Assembly (NCBI GenBank): GCA_030267565.1
Contig: BRXU01000012.1
Coordinates: forward strand, 2,850,501-2,914,500
DNA length: 64,000 nucleotides
Direction of reading: 5' to 3'
Source: Pleodorina starrii
Lineage: Eukaryota; Chlorophyta; Chlorophyceae; Chlamydomonadales; Volvocaceae
The first letter of the stretch is position 1. Each line of letters begins with the position of its first letter. The notes under the pieces are model-generated. The model saw only the letters and a program-made list of their open reading frames with translations. It was not told the origin of the DNA and made no database searches. A program made the position numbers and the translations under genes. Of the stretch, positions 25,576 through 38,127 are shown piece by piece.

Positions 25576-28493
25576 ATGACGTCGTCCCTGTCTCAGAGCC
25601 TCGCCAAGCTGCGCTCGCCGGCGGTGCTGGTCGCCCAGAATGGCAGCTCGCTGGCACTGCCCAATTACATGGCCGACGAGGTGGAGCACTCGCGCGCCAA
25701 CATCGTCGCGGCGCTGTGCAGCAGCGGCTCGCCACTGGCGGGCCCATCGCGCATGGTCTCACACACGACCTCCGGGGGAACGCTTCCCCCCGACCCGTCC
25801 GTCGGCCGCTCCATCGGAGGAGGAAGCGGCGGAGGCGCCGGTACCGCTGACGGCAGCGACAGCAGCGACCAGGAGGATCACACCAGCCGGCCACTGCCGC
25901 CGGCGCCGCCGGCCTCCCGCTCCCGGCGGCTCCTCGCCCCCGGCTCGCCCGCGCAGGTCCAGGGCGCCTACGTCTCGCAGCTGAGCTTCGGCAGCGACGG
26001 CGGCGCCGGCTCGCCGCGCCGCGGCACGCCGCCGCTGCCGCCCAGCTCCCGGACTCACACGCCGCTGGTGTCCTTCTCCGACAACTCCCCGCGCCGCCCG
26101 GCGACCTCCACCTCCGACTCGGCCGCCGCCGCCGTGCTGGCGGCGATGGACCGCCCGTCGCTGCTTGTCCGTGCCGGCGGCGGCGGCAGCGGCGGCGGCC
26201 TCCCCAGCATGTCCCGCCGGCCTCTGAGTGCCAGCGCCAGCAGCCAGGCGCAGTCGCCGCTGGGTCCCTTCGCCGCGGCGGCGGCGGCCCAGCAGGACCT
26301 GGTCGCCGCCGTCACCGGCCGCGTCATCCAGCCGTACGACTACGACGACGACTCGCTCGACGAGGAGGAGCTCGAGTGCGACCTGGCGGCGGCGCAGAGC
26401 ACCCTGGCGCGGGCGCTGGAGATGGCGCGCAGCGGCAACACCACCACCACCACCACGCCGCGAGCCAGCGGCGCCACCACCACCACCGCCACCACCATCA
26501 GCGACGCCTCCTCGCGGCGCTCCTCTGCGGCGGCCCCCTCCGGCGCACCCCGCCTCTCCAATCGGTACAGCGCCGTCAGCCAGGTGGCGGAAGAGGAGAT
26601 CACGCCCACCGGCGGCGCCGCCGCCGCCTCCCCCTCCCGCCTGCAACAACAACAGCAGCAGCAACGACCGGGCTCGTTGCCCAACAACAGCCGCAAACCA
26701 ACGACGGCGACTGGGGACCCGGGAAGCGCCGCCACCGCCGCGCTGCTGTCCGCTGCCTCGGCGGCGTACCGGGGCAGGCCGATGGTGAACGGAAGCGCGG
26801 GCCGCAGGGCGCCGTCGTCGTCGGCGGCAGCGGCAACGCACTCCACCGGCCCTTCATCGCCCAGCCCAGCCGGAAGCCGGTTGCCCAGCACCGCCTCGGC
26901 GCCGCCCGGGCCCAGCTCCACTCAGCCGCAGTCGCATCGCCACTCCAGCGGCGGAGTCGGCGGCGGCGGCGGGTTCGGGTTTCCGCTGCGGCGGGCGCTG
27001 CACCTGGGCGCGGCGGCGGCCGGCGGTGATGCGGCGGCGGCGGAGCAGGGCGATGTGGAGCAGGGGCAGGCGGGGCCGGTGGCCGGGGCAGGCGGCGGTA
27101 TCGGGCGGTTTTCCATGAAGGACGCCGCGGCGCGGGAGGTGGTGGCGGCAGGCGCGGCGAACGCCGCGGCGGCGGCGACGCGCAGCGAGAGCCACAGCGG
27201 CGGCAGCGGGCATGGCTTTAAAAACCTGCTCAAGCTAGCGAAGAGAGCCTTCCGGAGGTCCACCGGCGGCGCCGCCATCGCGCCGCCACTGCCTCCGCCG
27301 CGGGAGTCATTGCTGCTGTCGGATCCGGACGGGCGCACGCCGGTGGTGAGTCCCGTGCCGGTGCCCCGGACGCCGCCAGCCAAGCCCGGGGCATCGCCGA
27401 CCACGTGGACGCCGGAGCGCTCGACGGCGGGGCAGGGGCCAGCGGCGGCGGCGGCGGCAGCGGGAGTGACGTCGGGCCGGCCCTTGCCGGCGTCGCCGGT
27501 GATGACGGCGACGGCGACGGCCTCTGCCGTACAATCGCCGTATACTCGCGGCAGCGGCGAGAGCGGCACGGATGGCTCGGTGTCGTCGGGCGCACGTGCC
27601 TCGCCCTCGTCTCCACTGCCGCCGCCGCCGCTGTGGCCGTCCCCGTCGTCGCCGTCGCCGTCGTGGCCAGCGCAGGCGCCAGGAGGCTCTTCGCATCTGC
27701 AAACCTCTTACTCCGAAGGCGGCGGCGGCAGCGCCGAAAGCGGCGGCGGCCGCAGCCCAACGCACCCCGCCGTGACGCCGCCGGTGTCTTCCCCGCCGCT
27801 GTACGGCGCCAGCGGCGGCGGCTCCGTGTCGCAGCGTCGCCGCAGCACCGCACTGTCCGGGGGAGGCGCCCACGTCAGCGAGCTCCAGGTGTGGTTGGTT
27901 GGTCGGTGGCCAAAACGTCATTTGGTGGGACCAGGAGGGATTTGGTGGGGACAGGAGGGGTGTGGCGGGCGTCGGCGGTGACGACTGCTGCTGCTGCGCG
28001 GGTCAGCGGGGTAGCACATACGGAGTCGTGGCGAGGGGGGCGGCGGCTTCACATTTTCAACCGGCACAGTCTGGCAATGGCCAGGGCAATGGATGGAATG
28101 GCGTCCTGGTCTCCGTGGAGGCGGCGGGAGGTGTCTGCTCGCCGCCCGGAGTCGGGCGGATAAGAGGGCAAAAAGGGGGAGGGAAGGAATCGCCGGTCGG
28201 GAGGGGCGAGGAGGCCGGGGGGAGATGGGCGCCATTCTGCTCACACACAAGGCGCGATTGTCGGCGCAGCAGCTGCTGCTGCCGCAGCGCGGGCGCCGCG
28301 GCGGAGCGGGCGCCGCTGCTTGCATGGTGGTGCCGCTTCCCTCCGTGTGACCCTACTGCCTTGCGTCCTACTCCGCCCACCCGGACCCCGCTCGGACCCC
28401 CGTCCGCTCGCCCGCCTGTCTTTTATCTGCAGGTCACCGCCCACTTCCAATCCTTCATGCACTACCAACAGCAACAGCAGCAGCAACAGCAGC

Positions 28494-28536
<43 letters not shown>

Positions 28537-29560
28537 TCAGCAGGGGCACGAGCCGCTGAATCAGAGCTTCTCCAATTCCTGCGCTGGCGGCGGCGGCGGC
28601 AACAAGCCGGGATCCGCGCGGGGGGGACTGGTTACGGCCGAGGCGGCGGAGGCGGCGGTGGGTCGCAGCGGCGGCAGCGGGCCGGGCTCCAGTCGCAGCA
28701 CCAGCGCCAGCGGGGAGGGCGAGGTCGGGGGGCAGGGAGAGGGCGAGGCGGCGGCGGCGGCGGGAGGCCGGGGGTCGCCGACCAACTGGGCGGCGACGGC
28801 GGAGGCGGCAAAAATGCCGTACCAGACACCCGCCGGCGCCGACAGCGGCGGCGGCGGGTGGCGGCCAGTTGTGCCGCTGGTGCCGCCGCCACCACTGCCG
28901 CCGCCGCCGGCGCCACCGTCGCCCGGCGGCGGCGGCGGCGGCGGCAGCCCCCGCTGGTCCCCTCGCAGTCCCGTGTCGCCCTCCTCCTCCTGTCACGTGG
29001 GCTCCCCCTTGGGCCCCTACCACCAGCAGCAGCTGCAGCTGCAGCTACAGAGGAGCCAAGGCCCTCACAGGACATCACGACCCGCGTCCCCGCGCAGCAG
29101 CAGCGGCGCGACCTACGAGGGCGGCGTAGCGGCCGCAGGACTGGGACTGGGCCCCGGTCTGCCCTCCGTCCTCTCGGAGGAACGAATCGGTGGATTTGCT
29201 GCGGGTGGATCAACATCGCCACCGCCGTCGGCGGGTGGCGGCGGCGGCGGACCGAACTCGCGTCCCAACACCGGCGGCCTCCGATCCCCGCAGCAGCAGC
29301 AGCAGCGCTACCCGTACGAACTGCCTTCGGAAGTCCGTACTTCCCGTACATCGCCGTCGGGGCCGCGGCTCGCGACGCCGGACGGGGCACCGGCCGGCGG
29401 CAGCTTCCCCGGCGCTGCGGCAGCGTCACCCCGGTCGTCCATGTCCGGCACGAACGGCGGCGGCGGCGGCGGCGACGTTGCCGCAGAATCGATGTCGTAC
29501 ACAGGGTCTCGGCACCCGTCGGATACGCCCGCCATGGCGACGCCGTCGCTGAGTGCGTAG
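25576..29560 (+). CDS. Ser/Ala/Pro/Gly-rich protein with a 23-residue Gln tract, unknown function
   Basis: I recognise no domain. Exon 1 is 25576-27888 and exon 2 is 28433-29560, both phase 0 (donor CAG|GTGTGG, acceptor CTGCAG|GTCACC), giving 1146 aa. ATG 25576 is the first in-frame Met. The N-terminus (NGSSLALPNYMADEVEHSRANIVAALC) looks most ordered and could be a short helix. DYDDDSLDEEELECDLAAAQ near residues 255-275 is acidic and possibly helical, and a basic patch FKNLLKLAKRAFRRS follows in exon 1. The rest is homopolymer-like: Gly, Ala, Pro, Thr runs and many Ser-Pro sites. The Gln tract (about residues 783-805) is mostly CAA codons. Coding is supported by a very long open frame flanking a clean intron. 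A disordered regulatory or scaffold protein is inference only. Confidence 0.65.
28466..28534 (+). repeat. (CAA/CAG)23 coding microsatellite
   Basis: Twenty-three consecutive Gln codons start exon 2's low-complexity part, the last fourteen being CAA. It is followed by CAT CAG CAG. Length variation between strains is likely. Confidence 0.9.
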
Positions 29561-32500
29561 GGGGGGGAGGGGCCAGTGTTGGAGGAGGTTGGGTGCGGGG
29601 TCGGACTGGAGGGTGAGGGGGACGAGACCGCTGGCACGCGGCAGCGGGTCGGTCATGTTGTGTGCAGGAAAGGGTCTGCGCGAAGGCTGCGCGCGCGCGA
29701 AAAGAACACATGCACATACACGCACGCACATACGCGCGCACGCACACATGCGCTGTCCATACTGAGCGGGTCGGCGTCGTGATCGTTCGCTGACGAGGAC
29801 ACGTGGGCACCGCTGATGCACCACATCGCACCGCACTGCATCGCACCGCGCGATGCGGTGCGATGCATTGGGGAAGGGAACAGGCGGAGAGCGCGCGCTT
29901 GCGCTCGGCGATCGGGCGCTTGCGTTGTCTTCCTTCCTGCATTCTCGCGTGGTGGTGGCGGGGCTGGTGGTGGCGGGACATCTCGGGGCCTCGCAGAAGA
30001 CGAGAGCTCAAGACGCAATTCGCGGGGGGGGGGGGGCGGGGGAGCGGCGATGCGAGCTCGTCACTGGCAGGATGGGCGGGCGGGCGGGCGGGCGGAGATG
30101 TGATGTGTTGTGTGCTGTGCTGTGCTGTGATGTGGCGTGTGTTGTGTCAAGTGTTGTGTTGTGTTGTCTTGTGTGTTGTGCGGGTGTGGGCCGGAGGATC
30201 AGTGGCTTGGACTGGGACTGGGATTGAACAGCTCAGGGCGCGCAGGGTGACAGGGCACAAGGCGCGGTGGCAGGACGCATACGGCGACGGCACGAGCATT
30301 CGTATCGGCGTTGACTGGAGCTGCGCGGGCGGGCGGGCGGGCGGCAGGAGGGCGGGCGGTAGGAGGGCGGGGGAGGGGCCCATTTCGCATACGGGATGTG
30401 CTGCATGCGGGATGTTTGAAGGCCGGGAGGGCTGTTGACAGCGGGGGTTGAAGATGCACGCAGCGATGTTGCCGCCCTCGGGGCGTGTCCCAGCGGCCCC
30501 CCGGCGCGGGCGCGGTCGAGGGTGAGGGTGAGGGGAAGAGAAGGAGACTGCCCGCTGTGTGGGGGCTGCAGGAGGCCGCGGCGGGAAGGCAGCGGGGCGA
30601 GCTCCGCACCGGGTTTGGGTCGGTCATGTCGGGTCGGGTGTGGCGAGGCTGGGAGGAGTGTCGGTGGCGCCAGAGGCTGGTGGTGGTAGAATGAGGGGAG
30701 ACGAAACCGCAGCGGAGGAATGGCGAGAGGAGAGGGGCCCCGAGGCTGGGGGCGGGGCGGGAGCGTGGGGCAGCGCTGTAGCACCGCGCCTGTTCCCGAC
30801 CGGTCTTCGCCCCTTGACCTGGTCGGGTCCGGCGGGAAAAGGGGGGAAAGGAGCGAGGGGATGTGGAAACCGAACAGGGGAACCCACTGAGAATGGAAAT
30901 GGAAATGGAACAGTCAAGTGTGTGTGAGTGTGTGTGTTGCGCCGCAGCGAGCGGAGGGGCCGGCCGCGCCGGCCGGTCCCTGCCGGGCCCGCGACAGCGG
31001 AATCGAATGCCTTTCCAATCTTTATTCATGATCATGTTGTGTTGTGTATCGTATTATGCTGGCGCGACAGTCGGTCAGTCTGTCTGTCTGTCTGTCTGTG
31101 AGGAAACTCCCCATGCCGTACCTCCCGAGGCGCGCGCCGTGCCTGCGCGGCCCAGGCCAGGAGGAGAACCGCAGCCGCTACTGACACACACTGACGCATC
31201 TAGGCGAGACGCGGCGAGACGCGGCGAGTAGAGGCGAGGTCCGGTGCGCTGCCGGTGCGCCGGGTGCAGTGCGTGCGTCTGCCCGCCTGGTGCCGGTGGG
31301 GGGGAGCAACGGCATAAGGCCCTGATGTGCTCCTCTGAGTGCGCATTGTGCGTCTACCGTATGTGTATGTATGTGTGTGTGCGTGTATGCGTGCCGCGCG
31401 CGTGCAGTGTGTGTCCGTGTTGTGTCGATATACCCACTCACCCATCCACCCACATCTCTAACCGGGCCTGGCTGCGTGTGTGTGCGGTGGGGTGGGGCGA
31501 GCGAGAAGCACCCCCCCCCGGTGGGGCCGGGGCGACGCGGTCGCGGTGTGATGCGTTGCGGCGGGGCGGGGCGGGGCGGGGCGGGCCGCCGGTGTGCCGG
31601 TGCTTCCTGCGGCTTATGTTTTGGCGCACGCGCGCACCCGTGTAGAAATGTACGAGCCTTCCTTTCCTCACCTCTGTTGACCCATGAGCCTATTGAGCTA
31701 TCGACTCATTGCGAAGGTCTCCCAACCCCAGGGGGGGGGAGGTTGTGTCACCGCGCGCGTGTGCGTCTGTGCGTGCGTGCATGCGTGCGTGTTTGTGTCT
31801 CTCGTTTTCTCGTTTGGAGCCTACGGGGGCTGCCGGCCGTCGGCTTGTGGGGATCTGGTTGACGCCCCTTGAACCGACTTCACCTGATCCGATCTGATTT
31901 GATCTGATCTGGGTCGCGAGTCTGCTCCCCGAGGGCCCGCTCCCCCGTGAGATACCTGCTGAAGTGCTGATGGTGCACCTGAGGAGGGCTGCTCCGCTGC
32001 GGCTGGTTCTTCTTGCACCCCTCCCCCCCCCCCCCCCCCACTAGGCGGAATGAGCGAGGACTGGGAGTTCCTTACACGTTGTAGACGCATGTGCGCAACC
32101 CACCCACCCCTTCTGTTACTTACTTTACCGTTCACGGGCTCCGGCCTATACGTGGATAACCCCCTGCCCACCTCACACACACATACACATACACGCACGC
32201 ACCCGGCGGCGTGCCGCACGGCGGTCGCGCGCGGGCGTGCCATTCGGCCCTTACACGACGTGCCGGAGCGGTGTGATACGTTCCTAGCGTGTGACTTGAC
32301 GCGACCCCGCGGAAGTGGGTAAATGGCTGAGGTGACGGAGGGACATGCCGGTAGGGGCGGCCCCCGCATTATTGATATTGATTGATCACAAGCACATTTA
32401 CACTGTGTCTGGGCCGCGACCGAACTACGCCGTACAATATCCTAAAGCGCTTTATAAATCAGCATTTGTAATACCGTACTAATGACGATGATGGTGGGAA

Positions 32501-34512
32501 AGATGACAACGACTGTGATGTGATGTGGTCGTGTTAGTCCGGGCTGGTTAGTTGTTACTATCTTAAGTCCATTGGTGTTTAGCAGTACTTTTCTGATGGC
32601 GCGTACGGATACCGAATGCGTCCGTTGCCTAACCGGGAGCGAGGCGGGGGGTGGCAACACGGCGGTGGTGGCGGCGGCGGTGGTTCGCTTTTTGGATTTG
32701 AGTGCAGGCGGGGCTTTCAGGCCGTTTTGGCCTGGGACCCGACACTGGGATATCTGTGAGGACAGAATCCCGCTGGGTGGGTGGAGGAGGAGGAGAGGGA
32801 TGGCTACCGTGCGTACCCGCACGGCAGAGTGTCAGTTCGGTTGTGGGTTGACCGGTACATACCGTTACTGCCCATTTCATGGCGCGTGCTGCGCACCCGA
32901 ATAATGCATCATGCCTGACATTACACATACTGTATTGCCAAAATAAGCACCGCGATACCCGCTGGTCCTCGAGAGGACTCCTCACGCGCGTGGGGGGTTG
33001 AAAGACGGAGCGGCGAGCGCTATCCCCTGGGGAGTTCAACCACCAACCACTCGCCCACATCCCCTCGGCGCTGACCCCTGCTCTCGCGCGCGGGCACAGC
33101 AAGCGGGGCTGGCGTTGCGGTTTCGGAGGCTGGGCGGTGCGTTGTTGCCGTAATGTGGCTTGTAAGCCCCCGCTGTCGGCTGCCGTGGGCAGGGGAACGG
33201 GCTCTGCCCTGGCCTGCCCGGGTTCGTGTTGGCTGCGGTACCGCAGCACAGTGACTGGCAGCAATCGAGCAATGTGGTTCAGTCTCAACTCTCAAGTTTT
33301 GCCAGCTACGGCGAGCCTTGTCACGTTGTCAGATACGTAGGGTCAGATGTCCCGCGCGTCAATGACGATCGACGATCAACGCTCCTCCCCGGCCGACACC
33401 TTTCGACCGCCCGACCGACCGCATCTCGTGGAGTCCTCACAGAGAGAGAGAAAGAGAGAGAGAGAGAGAGTCGGTTGAACGTGTTCGGGATCGGCAGGAA
33501 ACGGTTGAGGTGCACAGTACTTGCGAGCGTGTGCGAGAGCGCAGATGCAGGTGCGGCCAGCACGCGGGGCGGGGCAGGACTGCGCCTCACGAACGAAACA
33601 TCGTACGCGTGCGTCCGCTTCGCGATGTATGTTCTCCAGCTAAATACGTTGGCCGGTCAGGGCTAAAATGCGTTTGCGCTTCCCTCCACAGAGTTCCGGC
33701 TGCGCAGTTGTGCCAGACCACTAGTTGCGATAGGCCGTAAGGAACGCCCCAATCCCGGAAGCTAACAGTGGCTGCCTTTGTAGGAGAACACGCAAGTCGG
33801 CCACCTTGACATGCCCCAAAACCCTATGTACGTTGGCAAGATGCGTGGCCGCTGCTGTTTGGTGGAAGGCCTCCGCCTCCGCCTCCGTGGGAGACAGTCA
33901 AGCCTTGGGCCCCGGACGCCTGCCGGGCGATATGAACCGAGCGAGCGGCCTGTATGCGGGTGGCGCTAGGTTTCGCCTTTAACTGACGCGGCTGATCTCC
34001 CGCTGTACGAACGTCGCCGTGACCCGAAGATGCGGTGTATGAACGACGCTCGGGTGCAAACACGTCTCATGCCCAGGCACACACTACATCATGGCCACAA
34101 CACCGCCCCGCAACCCACCGCTGTAAACCCGGGATCGCGCCAGCCCTTACTTGTCATGCATAGCGCAAGGCTTGAATGGAACATCGAGCACCGGTAGCGA
34201 AACGGGAGCCTGTAATAAGCTGTAACATGGCGCTTGCATCCTTGCTCTGGTGCTCAGGTATTTCCGTTGGTTCCGTTAGCGACACCATGCCCTTCTTCAG
34301 GAAGCCCCGAAACGCCCGAATTGTACCTGCTGCAAGACAGATCAGCTTTTTTTTGTCTTCACATGTTTGTCATAAACTGAAACCCTGATGTGTCTCGTTC
34401 CAACTGCCTTCAATCGTGCACTTCAAAGTCTTCAAGCACTTACAACAAATGAAGACGCCGACATGGCTCTAGCCTTTCAATATTGAACAATTTCAAAAGC
34501 TGCACCGGATAA
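29561..34512. other. Gene-poor 5-kb region rich in simple repeats
   Basis: No ORF here has recognisable similarity. It includes GCGG/GCGGG runs (30073-30095, 30327-30350, 31561-31585), a GTCT run (31078-31100) and many TG/CA runs. It also contains copy 6 of the intron-associated motif, hinting at an unrecognised transcript. TGTAA occurs at 32467. Part is presumably 3' UTR of the upstream gene. Confidence 0.4.
32124..32161 (+). repeat. Intronic 'CTATACGTG' motif, copy 6 (longest form)
   Basis: This is the longest copy, from TTTACCGTTCACGGGCTCC through to CTATACGTGGATAACC. It is identical over more than 30 nt to copy 8. It lies outside any gene I can model and is followed by a CA-rich tract, as in intronic copies. 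Confidence 0.75.
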
Positions 34513-37500
34513 ATGGCACGCTGCGCGACCCTAGGAATAAGCCGGTTCGGCGCGGCTCCTGTATTCATCAATTCACCGGCACTTCTGCCGCTCGCGGGGC
34601 TGCTCCAGCTTCAGCAAACGCGGCACAGCTCGATACTGGCGTACGAAGAGGTTACGGCGGGGTCGCCCACTCCCGAGCACCCGGTAAGAGACGACCAAGG
34701 CCCCGGGCCAAGCCCGGAGCGACTGGGAGGGTCCTTTCTCCCTTCCGTGCCATGCTGGTGCCCGTGCGCGTGGGAGGAAGCGCATCCATCAAAGTGCGTG
34801 TGTGGTAACGAATGCCCACACGCGCGCGCCGCAGGGCATCCACGCACCACAACCACCAGCACGAGTCCACGCACATTCTCGTCCCTCTTGCGCTCACCAC
34901 ACCACACCACTTCGCCCACCTGCGCCCACATGCCTACACCCCCGGCTCAATGCCCACCATCACCACCACCAGCAGCAGGCGCCCCTCCCCCTGTCCCTCC
35001 GCTATTCCCCTGCCGAGCCTCCCGAGCCTGCCCCTCTCCCGCCCCCCAGACCGCCCGCCCCAGCCGCACGCTGTTTGTGCTGCACGGTCTGCTGGGCTGC
35101 GGCCGCAACTGGCGGACCTGGAGCCGCAGACTCGTGGAGGCGGCGGCGGCCGCCCACCCGCCCGAGGGGGGCCCCTGGAGGGCACTGCTGGTGGACCTGC
35201 GGGGGCACGGAGGCAGCAGCCGCAGGTGTGTGTGTGTCCGTGTGTGTGTCCGTGTGTGTGTCCGTGTGCCTGTGTGTCCGTGTGCCTGTGGATCCTGAGG
35301 GGCTCAGACGGAGCGCTGCGATCCCCCGGGCCGCTCACTCGATTACTCACTCACTCGCTCGATTACTCACTCACTCACTCGATTACTCACTAACTCGATC
35401 GCTCGATCGCTCGATTTGTCGTGATGCCTCCGGGTTTGCCTCCCTCCCTCCCTCCCCCGAATCTACCCCGTACCTACACGGTACACGCACGCGCAGACAG
35501 ACGAATATGAAGCCGCGAGCGGAGCTGCTGCCGGTCCCCCCCCCCGGTCCCCGCTGCTGGTAGTCCAGTCACCGCCCGCCCCCTCGCGTCCCCCGCCCTC
35601 GGGCCCTGTCCTCGACCCGACCCCTCAGTCCTAAGCTCCTGACTCAACCCACCCGCTTCTCCCCTTCCAACCCATTCGTTCTCCGCACTTGCGGCGGCTC
35701 CAAACTGCGGCGGCTGCTGCCCTTCCCCTTCCCCTGGGCTTGGTTGGGTTATTGCCCTCCCCGGTCCCGTCTCCTCCCGAAGGCCCGGCCTCCACCCACC
35801 CAACAACATGTACTCGGCGGCTGAGGACGTGTCGCGTCTCATTCGGCACATAATGGGGTGAGTCCGCGGCTGCGCGGCTGCGGCTCGGGGCGCCCAGCAC
35901 CGCGCCGCGCCGCCAAGGGGTGGCGTGGGTTGGGGTAGGGGGTGGGGTGGAGGGGTCCGCCCGCCTGCCCGGGCGTTGTGCGTTCAGCCGGTGGTGGTTT
36001 CTGGGCGGTCGTTGATGGTTGGTGGTTACGTGTGAGTGAGCGAGGAGGGTGCAGTGGCGTGTGGGGCTGCTGCAGCGGCGGCGGCTGCTGGGGCGCAGCG
36101 GAGCGGAGCAACAGGGGCCGCCGTGCACCCTCTGGCCGCTGGCTGCTGGCTGCTGGCTGGGGAAGAGGGAAGGGGGAGAGGGAAGGGGGAGAGGCGGTGG
36201 CAGTGCAGGAGGTTGGTTGCACGCCGCATGGCTGCTTGGTTGCACAGCGTGGCGCCAGGGAGGGATGGAGGGAGGCAGGGGAGCGATAAGGCCGTAGTGG
36301 CGCCACATCGCAGCATCGACGGCGACACGACTCGACGCGACACGAAAGCCCAGTCAAACAATGCGATGCGGTGTGCTGCCCGTCACGTCGTGTGCAACAC
36401 CAGCTCGCTGCGGTTCGAGGAGCCGCGTTGCTGTGTAAATCATTTGACACCCATACACCCCTGTCGTCTCATATTACCTTTCCTCGCACACCCACTCACA
36501 CATCTCGCTTTTCAACCCCTCCCCCCTTTTCCTCCCTTCCCCCCCCCCCCCCCCGGCGACACCGTGCGTAGCTCCCACGCCGCCGGCGCCGTGCTGGGCC
36601 ACTCCCTGGGGGGCAAGGTGGCGATGGCGCTGGCGCAGCAGGCGGCAGCACACGCACTGGTGCAGACCCACGGGTCGCAAGGCCACACACACCCGCACCC
36701 GCACCCACACCCACACGCCCCGAAGCAGCAGCAACAACAGCAGCACCACCCGCATTTGCTGCGGGAGCGTCGTGTTCCGGCGCTCGAGGCGGCCTCCGCC
36801 GCCGCGGCTGCTGCTGCTGCGGGCCCTCCGCCGGACTGGTGCTCTCCGCCTCGGCAGCTGTGGGTTCTGGACTCGCAGCCGGGGTTGGTGGCTTCGGAGC
36901 AGGATGCGGGTACGGGCATCTCGAGGGTGCTGAGCACTGTTCACGTGAGTCGGGGGGGTGGGGGTGGGGGTGGGGGTGGGGGGTGGGGGATGGGGGGGAG
37001 GAGGAGCTGGGGGAGACTCCGGTGGGCGGGGGTGTCTGATGGTGTTGTGGGCAGCGAGAACCTGCTGCAGGGTGCGCCTCAAGCGCAGCAACATCGGAGA
37101 TTGCAGCGAGGACCTGAACGTCCCCTTCCTCCAGAGGTGGTGGAGGGGGGGCTGCTGGGGCCCACCATCGCTAATCAGCCGAGGCCGCCCTTCAAGGGGC
37201 CAGCGGCAGCAGCAACCTTAACTTAGGGTTTCAGCTGCGACCTACAGGATGCCGAGCTGGTCAGCATCCAAAATGTGAGCCAGACACCCAATGGCCATGG
37301 CATGTGGGCGCCTGATCGGCATTGGGTGTCTGGCTCACATTTTGGATGCTGACCAGCTCGGCATCCTGTAGGTCGCAGCTGAAACCCTAAGTTAAGGTTG
37401 CTGCTGCCGCTGGCCCCTTGAAGGGCGGCCTCGGCTGATTAGCGATGGTGGGCCCCAGCAGCCCCCCCTCCACCACCTCTGGAGGAAGGGGACGTTCAGG

Positions 37501-38090
37501 TCCTCGCTGCAATCTCCGATGTTGCTGCGCTTGAGGCGCACCCTGCAGCAGTACCAGTACCGTACCTCGCTGCCACAGCACCATCAGCCACAACAACGAC
37601 CTTGCGGCCGCTGGGCAAGGCGGCGACACGCAGCGTGCCACCATCCTTGACCCCAAGGTCAAGGCCTTTAGCTGCTTCACGCTGCCAGCAGCCAGGCAGA
37701 AGCCTTTTCCCTTTGACCCCGTAAGGTCACATCGTAGCTCTGTTCTTGTCCGCCAACCAGACGGAAGAGCTGCACGGGGGTGCTGCTGGCTGGCCCCACT
37801 GGTGTCCGGGTTCTGTACCTCGGTATGTCTATGTCGGGTACATGAGCTCGAGTGCCAGAGAGCCGCAGAGTGCGCCGCCCTTGCCCCACGACAAAAGGAA
37901 CAGCAAGGCGGGGACAAGGCGGGGTCATCCGACCCAATGCCGCCACCGGCAGCAACTCCATGGCGGTGGGTGGCTGGAGGGCGCATCTGTGGGCTTCCCG
38001 GCGGGCGGGCTGTGGCCTGTGGGAGGTTTCTGAGGTGGCGCAGCTGTCTTGTTGATGAAGTGGAAGGAAAGGTGGTTTGAGTGGCTGGTG

Positions 38091-38127
<37 letters not shown>

